Made by a program: the position numbers and the translations under genes. Positions 8,262-16,841 of a stretch of 64,000 nucleotides of DNA are shown piece after piece. The stretch is from Dehalococcoidia bacterium UBA2158 (GTDB taxonomy: Bacteria > Chloroflexota > Dehalococcoidia > Lucifugimonadales > UBA3495). The first letter of the stretch is position 1; each line of letters opens with the position of its first letter. Where the stretch lies: contig DCWQ01000050.1 in the NCBI GenBank assembly GCA_002328185.1, forward strand, positions 68,392-132,391. The letters are read 5' to 3'. The notes below the pieces were generated by a model. That model was not told the origin of the DNA, searched no databases, and saw only the letters and a list, made by a program, of their open reading frames with translations.

Positions 8262-8288
8262 CCTTCCCGCGACACCGAATTTTAGAGA

Positions 8289-8320
8289 TGTCCCCGACTT
8301 GTTGGGGACATTTTCCTTTT
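8289..8320 (+). terminator. Hairpin terminator between GatC-like gene and amidase
   Basis: TGTCCCC at 8289-8295 pairs with GGGGACA at 8304-8310, followed by a T-rich run TTTTCCTTTT. It lies between two genes that otherwise look like partners, so it may attenuate rather than fully stop transcription. Confidence 0.7.
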
Positions 8321-8354
8321 CCCGTCCCTCCAGAACTCGCAACACGGGGTCTTT

Positions 8355-9761
8355 ATGAACAAGTCTGAGTTGCCCTTTCTCTCCGCAGGCGATCTGTCAC
8401 GGCTGATCCAGTCCAAAGAGGTATCGCCGGTCGAGGCCACGGAAGCCTACCTCGACCGCATCGAATCGCTGGACCACCGGTTCCACAGCTACCTGACCAT
8501 CATGCGTGAACAGGCCCTGGCCGACGCCGGGCAGGCGGAACAAGACATCGCTTCCGGCCAGCACAGAGGGCCGATGCACGGCGTGCCGGTGGCGGTGAAG
8601 GACCAGTTCTGGAGCAAAGGAGTTCGGAGCACCGGCGGCTCCCGGATACTGGCCGACTTCGTCCCCGATGAGGACGCCACGGTTATAGCCAAACTGAGGA
8701 AAGCCGGGGCCGTCGTGCTGGGCAAGACCAACATGACGGAGTTCGCCATCACCGGGTTCTCCCATCGCTACAGCACGCCCCGCAACCCCTGGGACATCGA
8801 CACCTACACCGGCGGCTCCAGCAGCGGTTCAGGCGCGGCCACGGCGGCCTACCTCTGCGCTACGTCGCTGGGAGAAGATACCGGCGGCTCCATCCGGTTC
8901 CCCGCCGCCTGGTGCGGCCTGGTTGGCATCCGGCCCAGTTGGGGTCTGGTCAGCCGGTACGGGGTGATGCAGGGAGTGTGGAGCATGGACACGGTGGGGC
9001 CCATCTCCCGCACGGTAGAGGACGCAGCCATAACGCTGGGCGCCATAGCAGGCCACGACTCCAAGGACCCGTATAGTTCCACGGAGCCGGTGCCCGATTA
9101 CCGGCAATCCCTGGGCGGTGACTTGAATGGCCTGAAAATCGGCGTCATCACCGAGTTCATGGAATCTGACCTGGTAGAGCCGGCGGTCCGACAGAGCGTA
9201 TCCAACGCCATCGCCACGCTGGGGGAATTGGGAGCGACGGTGGAGGAGGTGTCCATCCCGCTGTCCATGGACGCCGGGGTGGCGTCGGCGGTGCTGCTGG
9301 CAGTTGAGCCGGCCCTGGCCCAACAGGACTGGATCAAGGACCGAATCCAAGACTACGGTCACGATGTGCGTTTACTGCTGTTGACCGGCAGTCTGCTACC
9401 GGCTCAGGCCTACTACAAGGCTCAGAAACTGCGCACCCTGTTGCGTCAGCAAGTGTTGGACTCGCTGGAGAAGTACGACGTGTTGGTGCTACCCACATCC
9501 GGCAAGGGCGCCCAACTGCGGGAGGAAGACCCGCCCATCACCAGCAAGGAGACCGCGGGCCGGTTGGCTTTCTTATTCACGCGTATCTTCAACCTGGCCA
9601 GTTGCCCGGCCATGTCCGTCCCCTGCGGCTTCGACGACCGGAACATGCCCGTAGGCCTTCAGATAGGCGCCCGCCCCAGAGCAGAAGAAACAATCTTCAA
9701 AGTGGCCCACGCATACGAACAGGCCACGTCATGGCACACCATGCGGCCGCCGGGGGCCTAA
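8355..9761 (+). CDS. Amidase (amidase signature family), paralogue of 5498-6913
   Basis: This is a 468-residue amidase-signature enzyme. The catalytic Lys is in VAVKDQFWS near residue 82, the cis-serine in the GGSSSGSGAA run, and the nucleophile Ser in GEDTGGSIRFPA near residue 180. Its middle (LLTGSLLPAQAYYKAQKLR) matches the paralogue at 5498 closely. The small GatC-like protein at 8079 lies upstream, suggesting a two-subunit amidase of the AtzE/AtzG type, with the hairpin at 8289 between them. The substrate is not known; carboxybiuret-like or simple aliphatic amides are family possibilities only. Confidence 0.93.
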   Translation: MNKSELPFLSAGDLSRLIQSKEVSPVEATEAYLDRIESLDHRFHSYLTIMREQALADAGQAEQDIASGQHRGPMHGVPVAVKDQFWSKGVRSTGGSRILADFVPDEDATVIAKLRKAGAVVLGKTNMTEFAITGFSHRYSTPRNPWDIDTYTGGSSSGSGAATAAYLCATSLGEDTGGSIRFPAAWCGLVGIRPSWGLVSRYGVMQGVWSMDTVGPISRTVEDAAITLGAIAGHDSKDPYSSTEPVPDYRQSLGGDLNGLKIGVITEFMESDLVEPAVRQSVSNAIATLGELGATVEEVSIPLSMDAGVASAVLLAVEPALAQQDWIKDRIQDYGHDVRLLLLTGSLLPAQAYYKAQKLRTLLRQQVLDSLEKYDVLVLPTSGKGAQLREEDPPITSKETAGRLAFLFTRIFNLASCPAMSVPCGFDDRNMPVGLQIGARPRAEETIFKVAHAYEQATSWHTMRPPGA

Positions 9762-9890
9762 ATGCCTTTGAACAAGATCTTGCTGAAGGCGTTTAAAAGG
9801 GCGATGGTGGGGGCTTGATGTTGGCCCTCCTTTGGGTGGTCAAAACGATCTGGTGGTAGGCAATGGACATGAACGGCACCACGCAAATAT

Positions 9891-9968
9891 CAACCTGAGT
9901 GAAGCGAAGGGCCTGCCAGATGCGGCTTGGAAGATTCTTCGCCGCTGCGGCTGGCTCAGAATGACAAT
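9891..9968. repeat. Interspersed repeat with CTGAG/CTCAG ends
   Basis: A left end of the sense CCTGAGTGAAGCGAAGGGCC and a right end GAAGATTCTTCGCC...CTCAGAATGACA face each other. Such fragments are common intergenic repeats in bacterial genomes. The remainder of the 9762-10016 gap shows no gene. Confidence 0.45.
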
Positions 9969-10016
9969 CTTTCAGCGCGAGCTCCAAGGACGGGAGCTAG
10001 AGCATGCTGCCTCCAA

Positions 10017-11105
10017 CTAGTACCGAATAATCGTCCTAGCCACTTCACCCTGGTCTAACGCCTCGAATGCGTCGTTGATCTGATCTAGTTTTACCGTCGC
10101 GCTGATCAGTTCGTCCAGTTTGAGGCGGCGGGCCATGTATAGGTCGATGAGCATTGGCATGTCGGCCCGGGGGTAGACGGAACCGTAGGTGCAGCCCATC
10201 AGAACCCGGTCCAGGTGCAAGAAGTCGGGGTCGATGGTCAGTTCGGCGCCCGTTGGGGCTACGCCAACCGCCACGGTGGTGCCGCCGCGCTTGGTGGTAA
10301 GCAGGGCCTGGTTGATGGCGTCGGTGGAGCCGATCACCTCAAACGCGTAATCGGCCATCTCTCCCCTTGTGATGTCCTTCACCTTTTCCATGAGGTCTTC
10401 GGTGGCAGCGTTAACGATGTGGGTGGCGCCGAAATCTAGGGCATGCTCCAGTTTATTGCCATAGATGTCCACGGCGATAATAGCTTCAGCTCCGGCTAAT
10501 ACCGCGCCTTGCACCACGTTCAGCCCCACCCCGCCAGCGCCGATTACCACTACGCTGCTGCCGGGTTTGACCTTGGCTGTGTTGATTACTGCGCCGACTC
10601 CCGTAGGCACACCGCAGCCGATCAAGGCCACCCGGTCCAGGGGAGCGTCCTCCCGAATCTTGACCAGGCTGTCCTCGGGCACCACGGCGTACTCGCCAAA
10701 GGTGGATAGGCCATTGAAGTGGTGGACGTCACCGGCGCTGCTGTGGAGGCGGGTCGTGCCGTCCAGCATCTTGCCTCTGAGTTGGTAGCGGGCGTCGCAC
10801 AGGTTCTGCCTTCCCTTGACGCAGTAGGAGCAGTGCCCGCAGGTGGGGACGAAAGAAAGCACCACGTGGTCGCCTGGTTGGGCGTAGGTGACTCCGGGGC
10901 CGATCTCTACCACTATTCCCGCGCCCTCATGGCCCAGAACAACCGGCATGGGGTGCTCGCGGTCGCCTTTCATGTAATGCAGGTCGCTGTGGCAGACTCC
11001 GCTGGCGGTCAGTTCCACCAGCACCTCGTGCTCTTTGGGCGAGTCCAGTTCCAGGTCTTCGATGACCAGCGGTTGAAACTTCTCGTACAGGACTGCTGCT
11101 TTCAT
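10017..11105 (-). CDS. Zinc-dependent alcohol dehydrogenase (MDR family)
   Basis: This is a 362-residue medium-chain, zinc-dependent, NAD(P)-linked alcohol dehydrogenase. The catalytic-zinc Cys is in SGVCHSDLHY and the GHEGAG motif supplies His and Glu. The structural zinc site has the four cysteines of CGHCSYCVKGRQNLC, and the Rossmann motif is GAGGVGLN. The adjacent GCGVPTGVGA is typical of class III-like or mycothiol-type enzymes. A longer upstream frame exists, but it runs through the inverted repeat at 11149-11266. ATG 11105 with GAGAGAAC upstream gives the standard MKAAVLYE start. It follows the Rieske oxygenase on the same strand and could act on its products. Confidence 0.95.
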   Translation of the reverse strand: MKAAVLYEKFQPLVIEDLELDSPKEHEVLVELTASGVCHSDLHYMKGDREHPMPVVLGHEGAGIVVEIGPGVTYAQPGDHVVLSFVPTCGHCSYCVKGRQNLCDARYQLRGKMLDGTTRLHSSAGDVHHFNGLSTFGEYAVVPEDSLVKIREDAPLDRVALIGCGVPTGVGAVINTAKVKPGSSVVVIGAGGVGLNVVQGAVLAGAEAIIAVDIYGNKLEHALDFGATHIVNAATEDLMEKVKDITRGEMADYAFEVIGSTDAINQALLTTKRGGTTVAVGVAPTGAELTIDPDFLHLDRVLMGCTYGSVYPRADMPMLIDLYMARRLKLDELISATVKLDQINDAFEALDQGEVARTIIRY

Positions 11106-11148
11106 GGTTGTTCTCTCGTTTGGGATTTTTCGTATGAGCGGATTATTT

Positions 11149-11266
11149 TCGTCATTCTCGCGAAAGCGGAAATCCAGGCAATGGGCTGTTGTCCCGAAGA
11201 TTGTAGATCCCGGCAAGATTACTTCCCAATAATTCCATGGATTCCTGCCTTAGCAGGAATGACGGG
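11149..11266. repeat. MITE-like inverted repeat element
   Basis: The left end GTCATTCTCGCGAAAGCGGA and the right end, which on the minus strand reads GTCATTCCTGCTAAGGCAGG, match in inverted orientation and enclose about 60 bases. Each end also forms its own small hairpin. The element lies between the Rieske oxygenase and the alcohol dehydrogenase genes. Confidence 0.6.
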
Positions 11267-11270
11267 TCGG

Positions 11271-12545
11271 CTAGTGCGGGTACATCTGGTCTTCCAGGGC
11301 TTTTTTCCAGTCGGCTTCTTTGGGCAGGATGCTGTCGATTGCGCGCACGTTGTAGTAGGAATCTCCGGTGCCGGGCGGGTCTCCTCCGTCGGCCACGGTT
11401 TTAGCTGCGGTCAAGAGCATCTGGCGGGCGACAACTATAGCCATGTCGCTGTTGGCAAGGTTTTCACCGGAGCGATCCACGATGGGTCCCATACTCTCTT
11501 GGATCGCCTGGTCCTGGGTGTTGATGCCTTCGATGCCGGTGAACGTTTCGTACTTCTGGACCTCTCGGTCGATCATCCAATCGTTGGTCTTGTTTCGCTT
11601 GGTCCGGAAATCGGGGAGCATATCGTCGGGGCCCCGGCCCAGGCCGGTCTCTTGCTCACGGTCTTCGTCGCTGAGCGGTTCACCCTCATAGTTATACATC
11701 CAGTTGTAAATCATGCAATTTTCATCATCCATGGGTACCCACACGTGGCCGGCGATGAGAGACCGCGGTTCTTCTCCCTGGAGCCCGAATTGCAACGGCC
11801 GGAACTGGTGGAAGGGCATCACGTAGTGATAGGCCCGGATACGATTCCGGTTGTCTCCCATGTCGCGAAGGCCGGCATAGCGATACCCGTAGTTAGTGCG
11901 GTCGACTTCCAACTTGGGCGCCTCACCTGTGAGAAGGCTGGTGTTGATCCCGATACCTGGCCGGTTGGTGTTTTCGGTGATGCGCCGGTGGAGGATGGGT
12001 GCGTGGGCAGTGTCTATGCCGCCCTCCAAGGCTTGAAGCCAGTTGCATTCCTGCCAGTTCTTGGTGACCAGACGGTGGCTTTCGGGCACCTGGGTCCACT
12101 CGAATTTGGGATGTGGCGGCTGTTTCTCGGCCGGACCCAGGTAGGTCCAGATGAGGTCTCCCATTTCTACTACCGGGTAAGACGTGGTCTTGATCTTGCT
12201 GGGGTAATCACTGTCCGGCGGTTCGTTCATCATGTCCAGGCAGTTGCCGCCGGTGTCGAACTTCCAGCCGTGGTATACGCAGCGCAGGCCACCTTCCTCA
12301 TTACGGCCGAAGAACAAGGATGTCAGACGGTGGGGGCAGAATCCGCTGAGAAGCCCGACTTTTCCCTCGGTGTCGCGGAAGGCCACCAATTGTTCGCCCA
12401 GAATCCGCACTCGAACGGGCGGGCAATCCGGTCCCGGAAGTTCGCTGGTCAGAAGCGCGGGCAGCCAGTAACGCCGCATGACTTCGCCCATCGGCGTGCC
12501 CTGGTCGGTACGAGTCAGTGTTTCGTTGTCGTCTCTAGTCAACAT
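11271..12545 (-). CDS. Rieske non-haem iron oxygenase, alpha subunit
   Basis: This 424-residue protein is a ring-hydroxylating or demethylating Rieske oxygenase. Near residue 70 the Rieske cluster ligands read FCPHR, then CVYHGWKF about 20 residues on. The mononuclear iron site begins with the motif GGIDTAHAPILHR near residue 180, giving the two histidines. The overall look is that of phthalate 4,5-dioxygenase-type oxygenases. No dedicated reductase gene is beside it. Translation from ATG 12545 has only a weak ribosome site. The alcohol dehydrogenase downstream may be co-transcribed, although a repeat element separates them. Confidence 0.94.
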   Translation of the reverse strand: MLTRDDNETLTRTDQGTPMGEVMRRYWLPALLTSELPGPDCPPVRVRILGEQLVAFRDTEGKVGLLSGFCPHRLTSLFFGRNEEGGLRCVYHGWKFDTGGNCLDMMNEPPDSDYPSKIKTTSYPVVEMGDLIWTYLGPAEKQPPHPKFEWTQVPESHRLVTKNWQECNWLQALEGGIDTAHAPILHRRITENTNRPGIGINTSLLTGEAPKLEVDRTNYGYRYAGLRDMGDNRNRIRAYHYVMPFHQFRPLQFGLQGEEPRSLIAGHVWVPMDDENCMIYNWMYNYEGEPLSDEDREQETGLGRGPDDMLPDFRTKRNKTNDWMIDREVQKYETFTGIEGINTQDQAIQESMGPIVDRSGENLANSDMAIVVARQMLLTAAKTVADGGDPPGTGDSYYNVRAIDSILPKEADWKKALEDQMYPH

Positions 12546-12718
12546 GGGGGATTCGCTCCAGATCGGTGAGGTCTAGCCAGGCTGGCTGCTTGAGGCCGTA
12601 TTATCCTCTAGCCGGGCAACCTCAGCAACCCGATTCCAGGTAACTCTGTTGGAATACACCATGCTGTACCGTTTAGAAGCGACTGGTCAAAGACAGCAGG
12701 GGCGACGTCCGAAATCAG

Positions 12719-12747
12719 TTGACACCACCCAGGCGTGGCCCTACAAT
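12719..12747 (+). promoter_or_regulatory. Sigma-70-type promoter for the NMO-like gene
   Basis: A perfect -35 TTGACA at 12719-12724 and a -10 TACAAT at 12742-12747 are separated by 17 bases. The predicted leader to the start at 12877 is about 120 bases long. Confidence 0.8.
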
Positions 12748-12768
12748 CGGTCACACTTCGAGACCGGT

Positions 12769-12789
12769 CTGATTAAAAGGGGTAATCAG
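12769..12789 (+). promoter_or_regulatory. Leader hairpin with G-rich loop
   Basis: CTGATTA at 12769-12775 pairs perfectly with TAATCAG at 12783-12789 around the loop AAAGGGG. It sits in the 5' leader of the following gene, just after the predicted transcription start. No known riboswitch is recognised. The rest of the 12546-12876 gap holds no gene. Confidence 0.45.
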
Positions 12790-12876
12790 GTTAACGAATC
12801 CGCGCTCAACCGCCGGTTTTAACCGTCAAAACGTCTTGGGCAAAACTTCTTGGGGAATAGAACAGGTATTTATTAG

Positions 12877-13836
12877 ATGAAACGCACGCCGGTTAGCACC
12901 GCATTAGGAATCAACTATCCGGTCCTTCAAGCAGGACTGCCCTGGGTTTCCAATCCAGAGTTAGTCGCTGCTGTGACCAACGCCGGCGGACTGGGAGTAT
13001 TGCACCCAACGTCGGGGATTGAAGTGGGAGGTGACCCAGTCGCCGACCTCCACGCGGTTATCCGCAGAGTCCAGCGTCTAACAACCAAGCCGTTCGGCGT
13101 CTCGTTCTACCTTTCCCACCCGCAGATAGAGCAATTGATCGAGGCCTCTGCCCAGGAAGGCATCTCCATCGCCATCACCTATGGCGGCAGCCCGGCGCTG
13201 TACACCGGAACGTTGAAAGAGCACGGAATGACCGTCATACACCAGATCACGACGGTGCGGCATGCCCGCGGCGCCGAGGCCCAGGGAGTGGACATGGTCA
13301 TCGCCGAGGGGTTCGAAGGCGGCGGCCTGCGCGGCGTGGACAAGGTCTCCACCATGGTGTTGGTCCCACAGGTTGTCGGTTCCATCGCCATCCCGGTGAT
13401 CGCCTCGGGCGGAATCGTCGACTCCCGCGGCTACGTGGCCGCGACGGCTCTGGGGGCAATGGGGGTTCAGATGGGTTCCCGGTTCGTTGCAACCAAGGAA
13501 TGCATCTCCCATCAGATATACAAGACGGCCATGGTTGCCGCTATCGACAGCGGAACAGTGGTGGTTGGCGGAGAGAAATGGCCGACCAGAATCTTGAAAC
13601 AGGGTATCGCCATGCAGATGAAGGAGTCCGGCTTGGACTCAGGAGACGACTCAGCGGCCTGGGAGCAGGAACTGGGCATCGACCGGACCAGGGCGGCTTT
13701 CATCGACGGGGATTTTGACTCCGGCGTAGCCTACACCGGCGCGGGGTCTGGGCTGATCTCAGAGATATTGACGGTCCAAGAAGTGTTCAAAGACCTGGTC
13801 GACGGCAGTCATTCGTTGGCTCGAAAGCTCGTTTAG
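12877..13836 (+). CDS. Nitronate monooxygenase/FabK-like flavoprotein
   Basis: This 319-residue TIM-barrel protein belongs to the NMO/2-nitropropane dioxygenase family, FMN enzymes that oxidise alkyl nitronates, and is related to enoyl-ACP reductase FabK. The N-terminal PVLQAGLPWVSNPELVAAVTN, the phosphate-binding PVIASGGI, and LGAMGVQMGSRF are all family marks. The segment that normally carries the catalytic His (EAGGH or ESGGH) here reads EGGGL near residue 148, so that residue is leucine. Function may therefore differ from classical NMO. It is expressed from the strong promoter at 12719. Confidence 0.88.
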   Translation: MKRTPVSTALGINYPVLQAGLPWVSNPELVAAVTNAGGLGVLHPTSGIEVGGDPVADLHAVIRRVQRLTTKPFGVSFYLSHPQIEQLIEASAQEGISIAITYGGSPALYTGTLKEHGMTVIHQITTVRHARGAEAQGVDMVIAEGFEGGGLRGVDKVSTMVLVPQVVGSIAIPVIASGGIVDSRGYVAATALGAMGVQMGSRFVATKECISHQIYKTAMVAAIDSGTVVVGGEKWPTRILKQGIAMQMKESGLDSGDDSAAWEQELGIDRTRAAFIDGDFDSGVAYTGAGSGLISEILTVQEVFKDLVDGSHSLARKLV

Positions 13837-13843
13837 GGGCTGC

Positions 13844-15085
13844 TTACAGCTCGGCCGAGTCCAGTTCGATCAGTTCCTCGGCCTTCCGCATGATTTTATC
13901 GCGGCGTTCGCCTTGTATCTCTTTGCTGTCTAAGTAGAGCCCCAGCGCCTGCATCGGCTGTAGGTTCTCGCCCTCCGTGGGAGATATTCGCGTCCGCCGC
14001 GTGCTCTCCACCTCCCGCGACACCGAGGCAATGAAGTGGGCCGGCTCCAACGCCGCCCTTATCTCAGTTTCTCTCAGGTGGGCGTCGGACTCAGCTCCGA
14101 GGGAGATGCGCACTCGTACCACCGAGTTGGCGATGTCCTTGCGGGCGATGGCCCGAACCACGGTGGCCGTGGGGTCAATATCCAGGGGTTCTACCGAAAC
14201 ATCCACGGTGACGAAATTCCGAGCCTCCAACTTATGGAACTCGAAATTGGTCATCCGCTGGCCCTGGGGCAAGGCTGGATCCAGGTCAACGACGCAGAAG
14301 CCTTTCTCGTCGCCTTCTTCGCTGAAGTCCACCCTTTGCAGACTTCCTGAGTAGACGACCATGGGCGGGTCCGGGCGGAGGACTTGGTGTTTGTGGATGT
14401 GGCCCAGCGCGACGTACTCAACCTGGGGGCGGTCCAACGCAGAAACCAGCAGCACATGGTCTTGGCCCAACATCATGGAGCGTTCAGTGCCGACGGTGGC
14501 CCCGTTGACCGTCACGTGTCCGGTGAGAATGGCTGGTGTATTGGGGTCCAATTCGTCGGCTATTCTCTCGATGCCTTCGGTCAGCCGTTCTTCCAGTGTT
14601 TGTCTCACCTGCTCAATGGACATGCCCCGTGAGTCCTCCCGGCTGAGGATGGCGCTGCGCCTTGGCCAAGGAACGGCCAGGACTTGCAACGGGCCGGAAG
14701 GAGTGGCCACGTTGTATGTCTCCAGGTTGTTGCCGACGTGGACATTGGCCACTTCCAAAGTGGGGAAGATGTCCACCGCAGTGGCACGGCCGGACGCTGC
14801 CGGAAGGTCGTGGTTACCCACCAATAAGAACGTGGGAATCCCAGCTTGAGAGAGGCGGTTCAGGCGCTTGGCGAATTCCCGCTGGTGGGTCTGAGTCGGA
14901 TCCCGGCCTTTGTATGCATCGCCAGCCAACAAAACCAGGTCCACGCTTTCGTTCTGGGCGAACTCCACGACCTGGTCGAAAGAGTCGAGGAAATCCCCCA
15001 GCCGTGTCGACAGACCGGTTTCTGGATCTATCCGGCCATAGTTCTCCACCCCGATATGCAAATCTGAAAAATGAAGGATTTTCAT
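13844..15085 (-). CDS. sbcD: SbcD/Mre11-like DNA repair exonuclease
   Basis: This 413-residue protein is a calcineurin-like metallophosphoesterase of the SbcD/Mre11 type, the nuclease half of the SbcCD complex that processes hairpins and broken DNA ends. The metal motifs appear in order: FSDLHIG near residue 6, GDAYKGRDP near 56, GNHD near 95, GHVTVNG, and GHIHKH near 225. The C-terminal capping domain is present. The ATPase partner SbcC is not adjacent, though it may lie elsewhere. Convergent overlap is avoided with the NMO-like gene by only seven bases. Confidence 0.9.
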   Translation of the reverse strand: MKILHFSDLHIGVENYGRIDPETGLSTRLGDFLDSFDQVVEFAQNESVDLVLLAGDAYKGRDPTQTHQREFAKRLNRLSQAGIPTFLLVGNHDLPAASGRATAVDIFPTLEVANVHVGNNLETYNVATPSGPLQVLAVPWPRRSAILSREDSRGMSIEQVRQTLEERLTEGIERIADELDPNTPAILTGHVTVNGATVGTERSMMLGQDHVLLVSALDRPQVEYVALGHIHKHQVLRPDPPMVVYSGSLQRVDFSEEGDEKGFCVVDLDPALPQGQRMTNFEFHKLEARNFVTVDVSVEPLDIDPTATVVRAIARKDIANSVVRVRISLGAESDAHLRETEIRAALEPAHFIASVSREVESTRRTRISPTEGENLQPMQALGLYLDSKEIQGERRDKIMRKAEELIELDSAEL

Positions 15086-15280
15086 TTAGTCGTCCTAGGG
15101 AGTCATCCTGGGAATCTCCTGAACATCTTCCCGGTTGGCGCGCGCAGGGTTCTCCCAAAAGTGGCGCGATACAGATTATGTCGGCTAAAAGGGTCAAGAA
15201 ACAAGAGGCGGCGTGACGAGTTTCACCGCCCAGCTTTAGGCCGTCAAAAAGCGGCCCCTTTTTATGCGGTTTTGTCAAAG

Positions 15281-15309
15281 TTGACAACAAGGCTTTCCGT
15301 TTCTAGAAT
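15281..15309 (+). promoter_or_regulatory. Sigma-70-type promoter for the zinc-ribbon gene
   Basis: TTGACA at 15281-15286 and TAGAAT at 15304-15309 with a 17-base spacer. It precedes the zinc-ribbon coiled-coil gene at 15362. Confidence 0.8.
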
Positions 15310-15361
15310 CGATTAGGTTGGGCTGGTGGGAACCCTTGGTAACCTTGCAAGGATAACGTTG

Positions 15362-16063
15362 ATGACTACCGTTAGGCAGATGTTTGCACTTCAGGAATTG
15401 GACATCATCCTAGACCGTGTCCAGGATGAGCATGCGAAAGCAGAGTACGAACTCAACAACGGGGATGAAGTTCACACCTTGGAATCGGAATTGGAACGAG
15501 ACGCAGAATGGCTCCAGGAAACCAAACTCCAACAAAAGGCCACCAAACTAGAGGCCGAGACTCAGAAAGAACGGTCTGAAACCCTCAACTCTCAGCTATA
15601 CGGGGGAGAGGTCACCAACCCTCGAGACTTGGAAAGCCTGGAACGCGAAGCCTCAAATGTCCTCCAACTGGTCGAACAGCAAGAGGCTGCTCTATTAGAG
15701 ATCTCCGGGAAGATCGAGGAAGCCCAAACCAAACGGAATGAACTAGAGAGCAAACTGGGCGAAGCAAAGGCCGCCTGGAAGGTCCGCCAGTCCGAATTGC
15801 AGTCAGCTCTGAAGGAATTGAGCACAGAGAAAAAAGGATTCGAGGGTCAGCGTTCCAAGTTGACTGAGGGCTTGGACCCGACGTCACTCGAACATTACGA
15901 AACACTTCGAAAGCGCAAGGGTGGAGTGGCGGTGGTCAAGGTAGAGCGAGGCCTCTGCCAGGGCTGCCGGATGTCCCTGCCCACGCATCAGCAGCAGCGG
16001 GTCCGCAGCGGACGCCAAACGGTCCTCTGCAGCAGTTGCGGACGGATGCTCTTCCTCAGCTAG
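15362..16063 (+). CDS. Coiled-coil zinc-ribbon protein (CT398/CdsZ-like, zf-RING_7)
   Basis: This 233-residue protein consists of a long antiparallel coiled coil (about residues 5-175, rich in Glu, Lys, Gln and Leu heptads) and a C-terminal zinc ribbon. The ribbon cysteines are GLCQGCRMSLP and LCSSCGRML, two C-x-x-C pairs. This is the architecture of the PF02591 family. A few in-frame codons precede ATG 15362, which gives the usual start of the family (MTTVRQMFALQELD). RNase P RNA follows, a neighbourhood often seen for this family in several phyla; the cellular role is thought to be in nucleic-acid-related processes but is not settled. Confidence 0.92.
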   Translation: MTTVRQMFALQELDIILDRVQDEHAKAEYELNNGDEVHTLESELERDAEWLQETKLQQKATKLEAETQKERSETLNSQLYGGEVTNPRDLESLEREASNVLQLVEQQEAALLEISGKIEEAQTKRNELESKLGEAKAAWKVRQSELQSALKELSTEKKGFEGQRSKLTEGLDPTSLEHYETLRKRKGGVAVVKVERGLCQGCRMSLPTHQQQRVRSGRQTVLCSSCGRMLFLS

Positions 16064-16097
16064 CTCTCCGATAGCCTCACCCCAGATAGAAACTGTA

Positions 16098-16126
16098 AAT
16101 GGCCGGTTGTACCGGCCATTTTTTAT
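16098..16126 (+). terminator. Rho-independent terminator after zinc-ribbon gene
   Basis: AATGGCCGGT at 16098-16107 pairs perfectly with ACCGGCCATT at 16111-16120, loop TGT, followed by TTTTATT. Confidence 0.9.
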
Positions 16127-16210
16127 TGCGGGCATACCCGGATATTGGCTGCCTAACACCCCCGTTTGACCCCCTAGAATGCCTATGCTAGAGTTCGAAA
16201 CGGAGGGCAA

Positions 16211-16629
16211 TGCAGACCGGGTGACCGCCCTCCTTCCGTCGCTGGAAGGAGGGAGGAAAGTCCGGGCTCCTCTGGGCAGGGTGCTGGGTAACTCCCAGGT
16301 CCCGATCACCGGTCAACCGGAATCGGGGACGGAAAGTGGCACAGAAACATACCGTCCTTCCAGCGATGGAAGGATAAGGGTGAAATCGGACGGTAAGAGC
16401 GTCCGGCCGACTGCGGTGACGCAGCGGCGGCTAAACCCCACCTGGAGCAAGGCCAAATAGGGGGACTTAGGCGCCCGGCCCGTCCCCGGGTTGGCTGCTT
16501 GACCCCGGCGGTAACGCCGTTCCGCCTTCGGGCGGATGACCGCCAGCCGCAAGGCTGACGGTTGGGCTAGATAGATGGTCACCACCTTCCAGCGATGGAA
16601 AGACACAGAACCCGGCTTACAGGTCTGCA
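16211..16629 (+). ncRNA. rnpB: RNase P RNA (bacterial type A)
   Basis: This is the catalytic RNA of ribonuclease P, which matures the 5' ends of tRNAs. The universally conserved block GAGGAAAGTCCGGGCTCC is at about 16253-16270. The other hallmark block ACAGAACCCGGCTTAC lies near the 3' end at about 16604-16619. The P1 helix closes the molecule: TGCAGACC at 16211-16218 pairs with GGTCTGCA at 16622-16629. P3 is visible as CCCTCCTTCC/GGAAGGAGGG, and the TAAACCCC motif is in the middle. The length, about 419 bases, is normal. Boundaries are set by P1 and could differ by a few bases. Confidence 0.96.
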
Positions 16630-16841
16630 GAACCCCTCCATCCTGTCCTTCCCTTCCGGGAAGGACTTCCCCGCAGCCTGGGAAATTGGCCACAAATCTA
16701 GGCTGGGCGGTTGATGTATCAGTCGGCAACAATTATGATTGACCCAGGCTCTCGCCTGCCCGCCAGCACGCCGTTTTAGGCCATCGCCGTCGGCAGTTAA
16801 CCGGGCCCGAGCCACTCCACCGACAGGGGAACTTCCTAAGT

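Noticed and set aside
10719..12569. A long open frame of over 600 codons on the plus strand
   Set aside because: It is antisense to the alcohol dehydrogenase and the Rieske oxygenase, both of which have clear family motifs on the minus strand. Its translation has no family pattern.
16179..16460. Possible small protein-coding gene
   Set aside because: The region is the RNase P RNA, with conserved blocks and P1 pairing.
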